Shown: piece by piece, positions 26,497 to 35,346 of the stretch
Numbering within the stretch: position 1 is the stretch's first letter
How the letters are laid out: each line of letters starts with the position of its first letter
From: Arthrobacter sp. zg-Y769
Lineage (GTDB): Bacteria; Actinomycetota; Actinomycetes; Actinomycetales; Micrococcaceae
Length of the DNA stretch: 64,000 bases
Direction: 5' to 3'
Assembly (NCBI RefSeq): GCF_020907405.1
Contig: NZ_JAJJOE010000014.1
Location: 62,001-126,000, forward strand
The notes under the pieces: model-generated
Seen by the model: the letters and a program-made list of their open reading frames with translations, nothing else
What the model was told of the DNA's origin: nothing
Databases searched by the model: none
Program-made: the position numbers and the translations under genes

Positions 26497-26890
26497 GATT
26501 GGCGACCCCGTGCACGGGACACGGACGATCCGGAGCGAGGCCGGAGGTAGGTAGCGGCACTGCTGCCCGAACCACGAGCCGCAGAGCCCTACCCAGGCAT
26601 TTCCCTGCGCCTTGTCCGGATCCCTGCGGTTTGTCCGGATCCCTGCGCCGCGCGGCACGGGGATTGTCACAAACCGCAGGGTTTTCCCCGAACCGCAGGG
26701 ATTCGCGACCCGTGCACGGGACACGGACGATCCGGAGCGAGGCCGGAGGTAGGTAGCGGCACTGCTGCTCGAACCACGAGCCGCAGAGCCTTACCCCAGG
26801 CGTTTCCCTGTGCTTTGTCCGGATCCCTGCGCCGCGCGGCACGGGGATTGTCACAAACCGCAGGGTTTCCCCCGAACCGCGGGGATTAGC
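26497..26890. repeat. Tandem duplication, two units of about 202 and 185 bp
   Basis: The segment TGCACGGGACACGGACGATC occurs at 26511 and 26713 and both copies run on with near identity through GTAGGTAGCGGCACTGCTG and the palindrome TCCGGATCCCTGCGCCGCG. Copy one carries an extra direct repeat of TTTGTCCGGATCCCTGCG (about 20 bp). A third copy begins at about 26885 and breaks off. Confidence 0.75.
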
Positions 26891-27070
26891 GACCCCGCGC
26901 CGGGGATCCCGGCCGGCCGGCCGGGCGCGGCGTACCCACGATGTAGGCCTCCGGGCCGGCACGGGCGGCCCGAGTGAGCACAGGGTCCCATCGCCTGGGA
27001 CGGGTGAGCGCTTCTGGGGTCACATTCGCCACAGGAGCATCACCGGGTGGGATGCTGTGTGCGCGCACTA

Positions 27071-27080
27071 CCCCCCCCCC
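27071..27080 (+). repeat. Ten-base C homopolymer flanked by GCGCGCACT
   Basis: A run of ten C residues lies between two direct copies of GCGCGCACT, 96-105 bases before the SatD-family start. Such tracts can vary in length by slippage; they are also prone to sequencing error. Confidence 0.6.
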
Positions 27081-27124
27081 GCGCGCACTGCCCCGCCCGC
27101 GCCCGGCGGCAGTTGCAAACCGAA

Positions 27125-27177
27125 TTGAACCCATAAACGGTTGCGATATAACTTGCATACGTTTACGGTTGCAATAT
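27125..27177 (+). promoter_or_regulatory. Overlapping promoters and direct-repeat operator of the SatD gene
   Basis: Two 16-bp repeats, TAAACGGTTGCGATAT (27134) and TTTACGGTTGCAATAT (27162), are 28 bp apart; the second overlaps the ATG. TACGGT at -12 to -7 with TTGCGA 17 bp upstream makes a leaderless promoter. TTGAAC-N16-TATAAC (27125-27152) is a second promoter. The repeats suggest autoregulation. Confidence 0.5.
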
Positions 27178-27805
27178 GTTCGTCCTCACAATAGACCAGC
27201 GCAACAGCCAGGGCAGCGGAGACAAGGTTCCCCAGCTGCTGGCTGCCCTGGCGGACCTGCCGATGCTGCTGGCCTTCGAACGGTCGGTGGGCGACGAGAT
27301 CCAGGGTGTCTGCGAATCGGCGCTGACCGTTACCGACGCCGTGCTCCAGGTCCTGCGGGACGGGAACTGGTATGTGGGCGTCGGCGTCGGCGGGGTCCAT
27401 GAGCCGCTGCCGTCCAGCCCCCGGGAGGCAGGGGGCCCGGCTTTCGTCGCCGCCCGGCAGGCAGTGGAACGGGCCAAAAAAAGCGGCGACCGGCCGCCCG
27501 TTGCGGTGGCGGGATCACCGGGCGCTCCCGACGCGGAAGCGGTCCTGGTTCTGTTGGGGCGGCTGATTGCGGAAAGGACGGACGCCGAATGGCGGATCCT
27601 GCAACACGTCGACCCCGGGAAATGGGGCTCCCAGACCGCGGCTGCCCGTAGGCTCGGCATCAGTTCCCAGGCGGTGAGCAAGGCGGTCCGGCGGGCCGGC
27701 TGGCAGGAGGAATGGGCGGCACGGCCGGCGGCGGCGGTATTGCTGGAGCGTGCGGACAACCTGGCGGCAGGACCGGATACAACCGAACGAAGGACGGATG
27801 GATGA
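27176..27805 (+). CDS. SatD-family protein with C-terminal helix-turn-helix
   Basis: This 209-residue protein starts with the SatD-family pattern FVLTIDQRNSQGSGD, followed by AFERSVGDEIQG and WYVGVGVGGVHEPLP. Its C-terminal third contains a helix-turn-helix (QTAAARRLGISSQAVSKAVRRAG) that reads as a DNA-binding domain. SatD was named from an acid-tolerance locus of Streptococcus; its molecular function is poorly known. Four bases of overlap (ATGA) link it to a small membrane protein. Repeats at its promoter that contain the start codon fit a self-regulating DNA-binding protein (inferred). Confidence 0.82.
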   Translation: MFVLTIDQRNSQGSGDKVPQLLAALADLPMLLAFERSVGDEIQGVCESALTVTDAVLQVLRDGNWYVGVGVGGVHEPLPSSPREAGGPAFVAARQAVERAKKSGDRPPVAVAGSPGAPDAEAVLVLLGRLIAERTDAEWRILQHVDPGKWGSQTAAARRLGISSQAVSKAVRRAGWQEEWAARPAAAVLLERADNLAAGPDTTERRTDG

Positions 27806-28158
27806 CTATTCTGTGGGTCGTGCTCGGGCTGCTGGCCGCCGGGCTGCTCGGCTGGCCGGTGACCTACGGCGTCCTGCGCCTGGCCCGCGCCGTCCAGGAT
27901 CCGCCGCCGCCCCCCGGCCCGGACGTTGTCCTCCGCGGCGGGCTGGCCATCGGCGTGCTGGAACGCCTTGCAGTGGCCGCAGCGGTCCTTGCCGACGAAC
28001 CGGTGGCGATTGCGTACGTCGTCGCCGTGAAGGGACTCGGCCGGTACGCCGAACTCAAGGAGACCCCCGCCGCGGCGGAACGCTTCATCATCGGCACGCT
28101 CGCCTCCATGCTGTGGGCGGTGGCAGTGGCCGTTCCCATCCGGCTGCTCCTCTTGTAG
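27802..28158 (+). CDS. Small membrane protein paired with SatD
   Basis: This 118-residue protein has three or four hydrophobic segments: an N-terminal one (ILWVVLGLLAAGLLGWPVT), a central amphipathic region (LAVAAAVLADEPVAIAYVVAVK) and a C-terminal one (LASMLWAVAVAVPIRLLLL). KGLGRYAELKE in the loop is the most conserved-looking part. The ATG at 27802 overlaps the SatD stop as ATGA. I do not know a function; the coupling suggests that it works with the SatD-family protein, for example as a membrane anchor or signal input. Confidence 0.75.
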   Translation: MTILWVVLGLLAAGLLGWPVTYGVLRLARAVQDPPPPPGPDVVLRGGLAIGVLERLAVAAAVLADEPVAIAYVVAVKGLGRYAELKETPAAAERFIIGTLASMLWAVAVAVPIRLLLL

Positions 28159-28254
28159 CCAAGGGACCTCTTGTAACCAGGGGCCCTCTAGTAACCAAGG
28201 CCGCCCGGACCGGCCCTTACTGCCGCAGCCCGGGCATCCCGTAGGCTTGGGGAC

Positions 28255-28545
28255 ATGAGTATTTTCGCAGTTGAGTATGTCTACGACGCCGATTCAGCCG
28301 GGCTCCGCGACGAGCACCGTCCCGCACACCGCCAGTGGCTGCAGCAGCTTGTGGATGAGGGGCATGTCCTGTCTGCCGGAGCTTTCGTGGACGGAGCCGG
28401 TGCGCTGCTCCTGTTTGTTGCAGAGGACGAAAGCGGACTGCTTGCCCTGCTGAAGCAGGATCCCTTTGCCGTTGTCGGCGCCATCTCCGGTATGAAGACC
28501 ACTGCCTGGAAACCCGCTCTGGGAGCGTTCTCCGACCTCGCGTAA
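28255..28545 (+). CDS. YciI-family protein
   Basis: This 96-residue ferredoxin-like-fold protein has the YciI pattern EHRPAHRQWLQQLVDEGHVLSAG, then a strand with GALLLF and the final DPFAVVGAISG. YciI proteins are small putative enzymes or sensor partners, often of unknown role. TAGGCT (28242-28247) lies one base off the ideal leaderless -10 position, and TTGGGGA precedes the ATG, so either mode of initiation is possible. Confidence 0.88.
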   Translation: MSIFAVEYVYDADSAGLRDEHRPAHRQWLQQLVDEGHVLSAGAFVDGAGALLLFVAEDESGLLALLKQDPFAVVGAISGMKTTAWKPALGAFSDLA

Positions 28546-28685
28546 CCCCTACGTTCTAAGCCCACAGTGATATTCACCCGCCCCCAGCAATCCCTGCCCG
28601 GGCCGGGGTGATAATAGGAAGGGCGCGTTTCATTAGCGCGCGCTTCACAGCCTAATACCTGCCGTTTCGGCACATGGAGGACGTT

Positions 28686-29852
28686 TTGACCTCGGTCAAC
28701 CTTGGAATGCCTGCTGCACCGCCGCCCACGCTTGCGCCCCGTCGCAAGACCCGCCAGATCAAAGTGGGCTCCGTTGGAGTCGGCTCGGACTCGCCGATCA
28801 GCGTTCAGTCCATGACCACCACCCCCACCACGGACATCAACGCGACCCTGCAGCAGATCGCCGAACTGACGGCGTCCGGCTGCGACATTGTCCGCGTCGC
28901 CTGCCCCAGCGCCGATGACGCGGCCGCGCTGCCGATCATCGCGAAGAAATCGCAGATCCCCGTGATTGCCGACATCCACTTCCAGCCGAAGTATGTTTTC
29001 GCAGCGATCGACGCCGGCTGCGCAGCGGTGCGGGTGAACCCCGGAAACATCCGCAAGTTCGACGACCAGGTCAAGCAGATTGCCAACGCCGCCAAGGATG
29101 CCGGAGTGTCCATCCGCATCGGCGTCAACGCCGGTTCCCTGGACCCGCGACTGCTGGCCAAGTACGGCAAGGCAACGCCGGAGGCCCTGGTCGAATCCGC
29201 CGTCTGGGAAGCCTCCCTCTTCGAGGAACACGACTTCCACGACTTCAAGATCTCCGTAAAGCACAATGACCCGGTGGTTATGGTGCGCGCGTACGAGCTG
29301 CTGGCCGAACGCGGCGACTGGCCGCTGCACCTGGGCGTGACCGAAGCCGGCCCGGCCTTCCAGGGCACCATCAAGTCCGCTACGGCTTTCGGTGCACTGC
29401 TGTCCAAGGGCATCGGCGACACCATCCGCGTTTCCCTCTCCGCTCCTCCCGTGGAGGAGATCAAGGTGGGCAACCAGATCCTGCAGTCGCTGAACCTGCG
29501 GCCCCGCAAGCTTGAAATCGTTTCCTGCCCGTCCTGCGGACGCGCCCAGGTGGACGTCTACACGCTTGCCGAGCAGGTCACCGCAGGCCTGGAAGGCATG
29601 ACCATTCCGCTGCGTGTTGCCGTGATGGGCTGCGTAGTAAACGGACCCGGCGAAGCGCGCGAGGCAGACCTGGGTGTAGCCTCCGGTAACGGCAAGGGCC
29701 AGATCTTTGTCAAGGGCGAAGTCATCAAGACCGTCCCCGAAGACCAGATCGTGGAAACCCTCATCGAAGAAGCAATGAGGATCGCAGAAGATATGGGAGA
29801 ACCCGATGGCGAGGATGCTGGGACGGGTGGCCCCATGGTTACCGTCAGCTAA
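28686..29852 (+). CDS. ispG: 4-hydroxy-3-methylbut-2-en-1-yl diphosphate synthase
   Basis: IspG (GcpE) reduces MEcPP to HMBPP with a [4Fe-4S] cluster, the next-to-last step of the MEP pathway. The 388-residue protein has the TIM-barrel part ([37 protein letters not shown]) and the C-terminal cluster part with SCPSCGR and [13 protein letters not shown] at 28686 is preferred because GGAGG lies seven bases upstream; the ATG at 28674 in the same frame would overlap that site. The last 47 bases overlap the following GNAT gene. Confidence 0.94.
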   Translation: MTSVNLGMPAAPPPTLAPRRKTRQIKVGSVGVGSDSPISVQSMTTTPTTDINATLQQIAELTASGCDIVRVACPSADDAAALPIIAKKSQIPVIADIHFQPKYVFAAIDAGCAAVRVNPGNIRKFDDQVKQIANAAKDAGVSIRIGVNAGSLDPRLLAKYGKATPEALVESAVWEASLFEEHDFHDFKISVKHNDPVVMVRAYELLAERGDWPLHLGVTEAGPAFQGTIKSATAFGALLSKGIGDTIRVSLSAPPVEEIKVGNQILQSLNLRPRKLEIVSCPSCGRAQVDVYTLAEQVTAGLEGMTIPLRVAVMGCVVNGPGEAREADLGVASGNGKGQIFVKGEVIKTVPEDQIVETLIEEAMRIAEDMGEPDGEDAGTGGPMVTVS

Positions 29853-30711
29853 GTCCGACATCCGCAGCGCCGCCTCGAGTGCGGCGCTGCGGATCCTGCG
29901 CGACGAAGACACCGCTGCACTCTGGAACCTGGCTGCCGCTGATCCGGTGGCCAACATCTTTATGCTGTCCCACCTGGAGACGGCCCGGACGGCCGCCCCA
30001 ACCTCGGCAGGGGGCCGGATTGTGGGAGTGTTCGACGGCGAAGAGCTGATCGGTGCCTGCTGGTCCGGGGTGAATGTGGTGCCCGTTGGCCTGGATGCCG
30101 ACACCGGCCCGGAGGTCGGGCGGTTTCTTGCCCGGTCACGCAACCGGTTCTCGTCCATCTTCGGTCCCTCCGAAGCCGTGCTTTCCCTCTGGTCCGAACT
30201 TCGGAACGTTTCCCCGAAGCCCTTTGACGTCCGCCCCGAGCAGCCGCTGCTGCGGATTGCCGCCCCCTCCGCCGTCGCTCCGGCGCCGGGACTGCGTCCT
30301 GCGCGCCCCGACGAGCTCGATGTCCTGCTGCCGGCCTGCACCGCCATGTTCGAGGAAGAAGTGGGGTACTCGCCGGTCTCCAACGGAGACCGGCACTACC
30401 GGCAGCGGGTGCTGGGCCTGATTGAACGCGGCCAGTCGCTGGTGGACTTCGACGCCGCCGGCCGGGTGGTTTTCAAGGCTGAACTCGGTACGGTGTCCAG
30501 GCAGGCCGTGCAGGTGCAGGGAGTCTGGATGAATCCCGAATACCGCGGCCAGGGGTTGAGCCGGTCCTATATGTCCGCCGTCGTCGCCGCAGCGTTGGAA
30601 ACCGCCCCGGTTGTGAGCCTGTACGTCAACTCGTACAACGCACCGGCGCGCTCCGCCTATGCCGCCGTAGGGTTCGACCAGGTGGGCACCTTCGCCACCA
30701 TCCTGTTTTAG
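29806..30711 (+). CDS. GNAT acetyltransferase with N-terminal DUF4081 domain
   Basis: This 301-residue protein has an N-terminal domain of about 145 residues ([13 protein letters not shown], then [11 protein letters not shown]) of the DUF4081 type, and a C-terminal GNAT domain with [17 protein letters not shown] as acetyl-CoA loop and [16 protein letters not shown] near the end. The fusion is common in actinobacteria downstream of ispG. Its ATG lies 47 bases before the ispG stop, preceded by GGGAGAA, so it is translationally coupled to the isoprenoid gene. The substrate is unknown. Confidence 0.9.
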   Translation: MARMLGRVAPWLPSAKSDIRSAASSAALRILRDEDTAALWNLAAADPVANIFMLSHLETARTAAPTSAGGRIVGVFDGEELIGACWSGVNVVPVGLDADTGPEVGRFLARSRNRFSSIFGPSEAVLSLWSELRNVSPKPFDVRPEQPLLRIAAPSAVAPAPGLRPARPDELDVLLPACTAMFEEEVGYSPVSNGDRHYRQRVLGLIERGQSLVDFDAAGRVVFKAELGTVSRQAVQVQGVWMNPEYRGQGLSRSYMSAVVAAALETAPVVSLYVNSYNAPARSAYAAVGFDQVGTFATILF

Positions 30712-30894
30712 CCGGTCCCGCGCCGTTGCCCGGCCTGTTCGGGGCGGCGCCGTGTATGCCGTAGGCTCTGGGTCACGCACTCAGGCACGGGGGTGGCAGG
30801 AGTGGAATTTGCGGCAGTATGCCTGCCGCCCCTGTGCCGGCGTAAGGGAGCGGGCAGGGACCCTGCCCGCCAACGACGGCGTTGGGGGATTACG

Positions 30895-31734
30895 ATGGCT
30901 GCTTTCACCACAAAGACAATCGCGTTGCGGAGTGCCGGGCACCGGCGGGCAGGAGCTGCCGGCATGGGCCTGGCCCTTGCCCTGGTTCTCGCCGGCTGCG
31001 GGGAAGGGGCCGAACCTGCTGCCCTGGGTCCCGGCACCGCGGAGTCCAAGCCGTCGCCGTCGGAATCCGAGACCAGGTCCGCCAAACCTTCCAAATCCGC
31101 TCAGCCATCGCCGTCTGCGGCGGCGTCCAAGGGCAGCGGCGGATCCGGGGGAGGAGCAGTCAGCGGCGCCGAACTGGCTGCCGCCCTGAACGAGATGAAC
31201 ATTGACCTGGACATGGGCGGCACGGTGTTGGAAGAGGCACAGCTGAAGCAGAACACGGCCCAGAGCGTGGAGGCCATGAAGGGTGTCGAATACAGCCCCT
31301 GCGACCCTACCGAAGGCAGCGATCCGTCGAAGGCCGTGCGCGAGGCCAGCATGGGCGCCATGGTGCTTGACGGCAATCTCGCCGGTACGCCGGACACCAT
31401 TTCCGTCCTGAGCTGGCCCGACGAAGAACCCGTTACTGAGGAAATAGAGGTGAGCAAGCGGCAGCTCGCGTCCTGCCCCGAGTACAGCCTGACCGCCAAC
31501 GGGCGGACAGTTTCCATAGCTGGTGAAGCGCTTGACATGCCTACCGTCGGCGACGCGTCGCAGGCATACGTCACCCGCCAGAGTATCGACGGCGTCACGC
31601 AGACCTCGGTGGTACTGACAGCATGGTCCGGCACTAACTCCGTCCAGATCACCCTCCACGAGGCCGACCCCCAGGAGAGCATCCGTTACGTTGCTCCGAT
31701 CCTTGAAGAGGTATTGGACCGGATCGAGGGCTAA
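30895..31734 (+). CDS. Lipoprotein with C-terminal sensor-like domain (paralogue 1)
   Basis: This 279-residue exported lipoprotein has a signal peptide ending in lipobox LVLAGC, a Ser/Pro/Lys-rich linker of about 60 residues, and a C-terminal domain with two Cys (EYSPCDP and LASCPEYS) likely to form a disulfide. The fold pattern (ELAAALNEM start, GTPDTISVLSW, SGTNSVQITLHE) recurs in the two genes downstream, and loosely recalls PknH-type extracellular sensor domains (inferred). ATG at 30895 follows TTGGGGGATT. The function is unknown. Confidence 0.82.
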   Translation: MAAFTTKTIALRSAGHRRAGAAGMGLALALVLAGCGEGAEPAALGPGTAESKPSPSESETRSAKPSKSAQPSPSAAASKGSGGSGGGAVSGAELAAALNEMNIDLDMGGTVLEEAQLKQNTAQSVEAMKGVEYSPCDPTEGSDPSKAVREASMGAMVLDGNLAGTPDTISVLSWPDEEPVTEEIEVSKRQLASCPEYSLTANGRTVSIAGEALDMPTVGDASQAYVTRQSIDGVTQTSVVLTAWSGTNSVQITLHEADPQESIRYVAPILEEVLDRIEG

Positions 31735-31745
31735 CGCCGATTTAA

Positions 31746-31781
31746 GGTGAGCCGGGTCACGTGGTTAGGATTCACAGTGAA
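31746..31781. promoter_or_regulatory. Regulatory palindromes upstream of lipoprotein paralogue 2
   Basis: GGTGA-N6-TCACG (31746-31761) resembles a CRP/GlxR site, and 10 bases later TTCACAGTGAA (31771-31781) is a perfect 11-bp palindrome. TAGGAT at 31766 could be a -10 box between them. The lipoprotein pair downstream therefore probably has its own regulated promoter. Confidence 0.4.
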
Positions 31782-31870
31782 CTTCCAATCCGGAAGTCGT
31801 TGCAGCAAAGTCCGACATCGAATCCGCTGCCCGGGCTGCGGCAAGCAGTAACATCCAAAATGGGGGAAAA

Positions 31871-32590
31871 GTGAAGAAGTCCATCAAGGCCGGCGCATTG
31901 TTCGTGGCCGGAGTTTTTGTCCTGTCGGGCTGCGGCAGTTCCGAAGGCGATTCAGGATCCGCATCGGATGAAACCAAGTCAGCGTCAGCGTCGCCCACGC
32001 CCACGGCTGCCGCCCAGTATTCGGCGGATGAGCTCGAGGCGGCGCTGGAAGCAGTCAAGGCTGATGAAGGCTGGTCCGGCCCGATCACGAATGACGAAAC
32101 CCTTCGGCCCCAGCTGGAAGCCGTGCCGAATGCCCTGGAGGGCATCACCATTACCCCCGCTGAGTGCGGGGAACTGGTGACAGCCAACCTGGCCGAAAAG
32201 ATCGACAGCGCCACCGTTGCCGTCCTGCAGCTCAGCGCAACCGACGCCGTAACGATCCTTAGCTACGAAGATGCATCGTTCATCGAAGAGCAGATCGAAA
32301 ACAATGCGAAGCAGATGGAAAGCTGCACGGACTTCCAGATGGAAGCCGGCGGGCAGGTTTCCACTGCTACGGGCAAGACCGTGGATGCCACGACAGAAGC
32401 CGAGACAACGGAGGCCTACAGCTCCCTGGTCACCACGGCCGGCGTTGAGACGGAAACCATCCAGGTCACCGGATTCTCCGGCACCACCAACATCACCGTC
32501 AGCATGACCGACCCCGAAGATGCCGAAGGCGCAGTAGCTGCGGCCGAAGAGCTTATCGATGCGGTGCTGGCCGAGCTCGAATCCAAATAA
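31871..32590 (+). CDS. Lipoprotein (paralogue 2)
   Basis: This 239-residue lipoprotein has a signal peptide with lipobox VLSGC, followed by an acidic Ser-rich linker (GSSEGDSGSASDETKSASA) and a C-terminal domain with two Cys (PAECGEL and MESCTDF). GTG at 31871 has GGGGGAAAA upstream. The first 45 codons are nearly identical to paralogue 3, but the mature domains share only scattered residues such as SGTTNITVS. Its role is unknown; it is probably a surface sensor or binding protein. Confidence 0.85.
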   Translation: MKKSIKAGALFVAGVFVLSGCGSSEGDSGSASDETKSASASPTPTAAAQYSADELEAALEAVKADEGWSGPITNDETLRPQLEAVPNALEGITITPAECGELVTANLAEKIDSATVAVLQLSATDAVTILSYEDASFIEEQIENNAKQMESCTDFQMEAGGQVSTATGKTVDATTEAETTEAYSSLVTTAGVETETIQVTGFSGTTNITVSMTDPEDAEGAVAAAEELIDAVLAELESK

Positions 32591-32640
32591 CCTTTACCAA
32601 CTGCCGTAGCCGGCGCAATAAATCCATTCCCGGGGGAAAC

Positions 32641-33375
32641 GTGAACAAATCCATCAAAGCCAGTGCACTGCTCGTGGCAGGCGTCTTTGCCCTTTCGGGC
32701 TGCGGCAGCTCCGAAGGCGATTCGGGATCCGCATCGGATGAAACCAAGTCAGCCTCAGCCTCACCCACCGCCGAGCTGACGGTGGGCAAGGACCAGTACA
32801 CTGCGGCGGAGCTCGAAGAAGTTCTTGCCGCAGTCAAGACAGGCCAGGAAGCGAGCGGGGAAGTTATCCCCGATGCGGTCCTGCGCCCGGAGCTGGGCGG
32901 GGCCGGGTCTCCTGACGGCGTCACGATCACACCGGAGAAGTGTGTTGAGATTCTGGGCTTCGCAAACTTCTTCGGGGACATCGAAGAGGCCAACGTGGCT
33001 GCGTTGGAGCTCAGCGAGACCGAAAAGCTCACGGTGGTCAGCCATGCAGAAGCGTCCACCCTGGACAAGCAGGTCGAAGAAACCGGCAGCGTGCTGGATG
33101 ACTGTGCCGATTTTGAGATGAAGGGCGAGGAAGAAGGAGAGGTCGCCACCGGCACCACGGAGCGTCAGGAGGTGTCCACGGACGCGCCGTCCACGGAGGG
33201 CTTCGTGCTGACACTCGCCGCTGCCGGCGAGGAACTCAGCGGCCTGAAGGTCGCCGCAGCTTCCGGCACCACCAACATTTCGGTTACCGTCAGCGACGCC
33301 ACCGACCTTCCGGCCGCCGTAGCCAAGGCGGAGGAAACCATCAACGCGGTGTACGCCGAGCTGGAAAAGAAGTAA
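32641..33375 (+). CDS. Lipoprotein (paralogue 3)
   Basis: This 244-residue lipoprotein is the third tandem member, with lipobox ALSGC and the same linker as paralogue 2 (GSSEGDSGSASDETKSASA). The sensor-like domain contains Cys in TPEKCVEI and LDDCADF and the SGTTNISVTVSD strand. An acidic EEEGE insert follows the second Cys. GTG at 32641 has CCGGGGGAAAC upstream. It is followed by a strong terminator. Confidence 0.85.
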   Translation: MNKSIKASALLVAGVFALSGCGSSEGDSGSASDETKSASASPTAELTVGKDQYTAAELEEVLAAVKTGQEASGEVIPDAVLRPELGGAGSPDGVTITPEKCVEILGFANFFGDIEEANVAALELSETEKLTVVSHAEASTLDKQVEETGSVLDDCADFEMKGEEEGEVATGTTERQEVSTDAPSTEGFVLTLAAAGEELSGLKVAAASGTTNISVTVSDATDLPAAVAKAEETINAVYAELEKK

Positions 33376-33400
33376 CCGGCTCTTTCCTGCCGAACCCCCG

Positions 33401-33437
33401 GGCGGGGCCGGACCTGCAGCGCAGGTCGGGCCCCGCC
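33401..33437 (+). terminator. Strong hairpin after the lipoprotein cluster
   Basis: GGCGGGGCC-G-GACCTGC / GCAGGTC-G-GGCCCCGCC forms a 16-bp stem with one G-G mismatch and an AGC loop. No clear T-run follows, as is usual for high-GC terminators. Confidence 0.75.
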
Positions 33438-33506
33438 GTCGTTGTACCCCTGTCCGGCATCGACAGCGGGGCGCGTTAGATTAGTAGGGCATACATTCTT
33501 GAGAGA

Positions 33507-33524
33507 TGCAGCCGAGTGGCTGCA
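33507..33524 (+). promoter_or_regulatory. proS leader hairpin
   Basis: A 7-bp stem TGCAGCC / GGCTGCA with a GAGT tetraloop lies 17 bases before the proS GTG. The stretch GAGAGATGCAGCCGAGTGGC resembles the acceptor/D-arm of a serine tRNA, but no other tRNA parts follow. A TTAGATT at 33476 could be the -10 box. Confidence 0.4.
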
Positions 33525-33540
33525 GAAACGGATTCCCAGC

Positions 33541-35340
33541 GTGGTCCTTCGACTTTCCACCCTTTTCCTGCGCACCCTGCGCGAAGACCCGGCCGACGCC
33601 GACGTCGCCAGCCACCGCCTCCTGGTCCGGGCCGGCTACATCCGCCGTGCCGCACCGGGCATCTACTCCTGGCTGCCGCTGGGCCTGCGGGTGCTGGGCA
33701 AGGTCGAGAACATCATCCGTGAGGAAATGGCTGCCATCGGCGCCCAGGAAGTGCACTTCCCCGCGCTGTTGCCGCGCGAGCCGTACGAGACCTCCAACCG
33801 CTGGACGGAATACGGCGAGAACCTGTTCCGCCTGCAGGACCGCAAGGGCGCGGACTACCTGCTGGCACCGACCCATGAGGAAATGTTCACCCTCCTGGTC
33901 AAGGACCTCTACAACTCCTACAAGGACCTCCCGGTGTCCCTGTTCCAGATCCAGACCAAGTACCGCGACGAGGCACGCCCGCGCGCCGGCCTGCTCCGCG
34001 GCCGCGAGTTCATCATGAAGGACTCCTACTCCTTCGACATGGATGACGAAGGCCTGGACGCCAGCTACCAGGCGCACCGCGGGGCCTACCTGCGGATCTT
34101 CGAGCGCCTGGGACTGGAAATCGTCGTCGTTTCCGCGGTCTCCGGCGCCATGGGCGGGTCCAAGAGCGAGGAGTTCCTGCACCCGATGGCCGTGGGTGAA
34201 GACACCTATGTGCGCTCTGCCGGCGGCTACGCTGCCAACGTCGAAGCCGTCACCACCGTGGTTCCGGCCGAAATCGATTACACGGGCGCGCCGGCGGCCC
34301 GCGTGGTGGACACCCCGGACACCCCCACCATCGACACCCTGGTGAACGATGTAAACGCCCGCTTCCCGCGCGAAACAGGGGAATGGTCTGCTGCGGACAC
34401 CCTGAAGAACGTGGTCCTGGCCGTCACCCTGCCCACCGGCGAACGCCGCATCGTAGTGGTCGGCCTGCCGGGGGACCGTGCCGTGGACCTCAAGCGCATC
34501 GAAGCCAACATCAGCTCCCACGTGGGTATGGGCGGGGAGCTGGCCGTCGACGCCGCCACGGACGAGGACCTCAAGAAGCACCCGGGCCTGGTCAAGGGAT
34601 ACATCGGCCCGGGCCTCAGCCTGGGCGAGCCGGTGCTGGGCACCGAGTCCGCCACCGGCCTGCTGTACCTGGTGGATCCCCGCGTGGTTTCCGGCACCAG
34701 CTGGATCACCGGCGCCAATGAGTCCGGCAAGCACGTTATCGGCCTCGTGGCCGGCCGCGATTTCAGCTGGGACGGCACCATCGAGGCCGTCGAGGTCCGC
34801 GAAGGGGACGAGGCGCCGGACGGCTCCGGCCCGCTGGAAGCAGCCCGCGGCATCGAAATGGGCCACATCTTCCAGCTTGGCCGCAAGTACGCCGATGCCC
34901 TGGGCCTGAAGGTCCTGGACCGCAACGGCAAGCTGGCCACTGTGACCATGGGTTCCTACGGCGTCGGCGTGACCCGTGCGGTGGCGGCCCTCGCCGAATC
35001 ACACCATGACGACAAGGGGATCATCTGGCCCCGCGCCGTGGCGCCGGCCGATGTGCATGTGGTGGCCACCGGCCGCGGTTCCGAGATTTTCGACGCCGCA
35101 GCCCAGCTCTCCGAAGAGCTCGAAGCCGCGGGACTGGAAGTTATCTATGACGACCGTCCCAAGGTCTCCCCGGGCGTGAAGTTCGGCGACGCCGAACTGA
35201 TCGGTGTCCCGACCATCCTGGTGGTGGGACGCGGCCTGGCCGACGGCGTCGTGGAAATCAAGGACCGTGCCACCGGCAACGCCGAGAACGTTCCCGTCGC
35301 CGAAGCGGTGGAGTACGTGCGCCGCGCCGCCGCGCAGTAA
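33541..35340 (+). CDS. proS: Prolyl-tRNA synthetase
   Basis: This 599-residue class II synthetase charges tRNA-Pro. Motif 1 lies around [16 protein letters not shown], motif 2 in [23 protein letters not shown], an editing (INS) domain of about 170 residues sits between motifs 2 and 3 ([18 protein letters not shown]), and motif 3 is GSYGVGVTR. An anticodon-binding domain ends the protein. The INS domain makes it the bacterial long form. The start at GTG 33541 gives the standard [13 protein letters not shown]-terminus; the frame upstream to 33442 is untranslated leader. Confidence 0.95.
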   Translation: MVLRLSTLFLRTLREDPADADVASHRLLVRAGYIRRAAPGIYSWLPLGLRVLGKVENIIREEMAAIGAQEVHFPALLPREPYETSNRWTEYGENLFRLQDRKGADYLLAPTHEEMFTLLVKDLYNSYKDLPVSLFQIQTKYRDEARPRAGLLRGREFIMKDSYSFDMDDEGLDASYQAHRGAYLRIFERLGLEIVVVSAVSGAMGGSKSEEFLHPMAVGEDTYVRSAGGYAANVEAVTTVVPAEIDYTGAPAARVVDTPDTPTIDTLVNDVNARFPRETGEWSAADTLKNVVLAVTLPTGERRIVVVGLPGDRAVDLKRIEANISSHVGMGGELAVDAATDEDLKKHPGLVKGYIGPGLSLGEPVLGTESATGLLYLVDPRVVSGTSWITGANESGKHVIGLVAGRDFSWDGTIEAVEVREGDEAPDGSGPLEAARGIEMGHIFQLGRKYADALGLKVLDRNGKLATVTMGSYGVGVTRAVAALAESHHDDKGIIWPRAVAPADVHVVATGRGSEIFDAAAQLSEELEAAGLEVIYDDRPKVSPGVKFGDAELIGVPTILVVGRGLADGVVEIKDRATGNAENVPVAEAVEYVRRAAAQ

Positions 35341-35346
35341 CCTCCG

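Larger units (their letters stand above)
26081..26960. repeat. Gene-free repeat region downstream of rseP
   Basis: I see no credible gene. From left to right it holds GCTCCGGCRCCCGGAACGGCGGC units (26140-26195), the 61-bp block shared with 12523-12583 (26180-26240), tandem units around CGGGTGTCCGCCTAACCCGG (26240-26335), a hairpin with arms GGTTTGGGAAATCC / GGAATTTTCCCAAACC (26426-26472), and a tandem duplication of about 200 bp (26497-26890). Each tandem unit contains the palindromic core CCCTGCGCCGCGCGGCACGGGG. Confidence 0.8.

Noticed and set aside
26090-26950. A CRISPR array in the repeat region after rseP.
   Set aside because: Repeats are irregular in length and spacing, spacers are not unique and there are no cas genes.
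26324-26962. Reading frames of 122-212 residues in the gap after rseP.
   Set aside because: They are translated palindromic and tandem repeats; internal repeats in the peptides reflect DNA repeats, not protein domains.
33501-33540. A possible serine tRNA gene before proS.
   Set aside because: Only a 5' acceptor/D-arm-like part is present; no anticodon stem, T-arm or CCA-proximal part follows, because proS starts at 33541.
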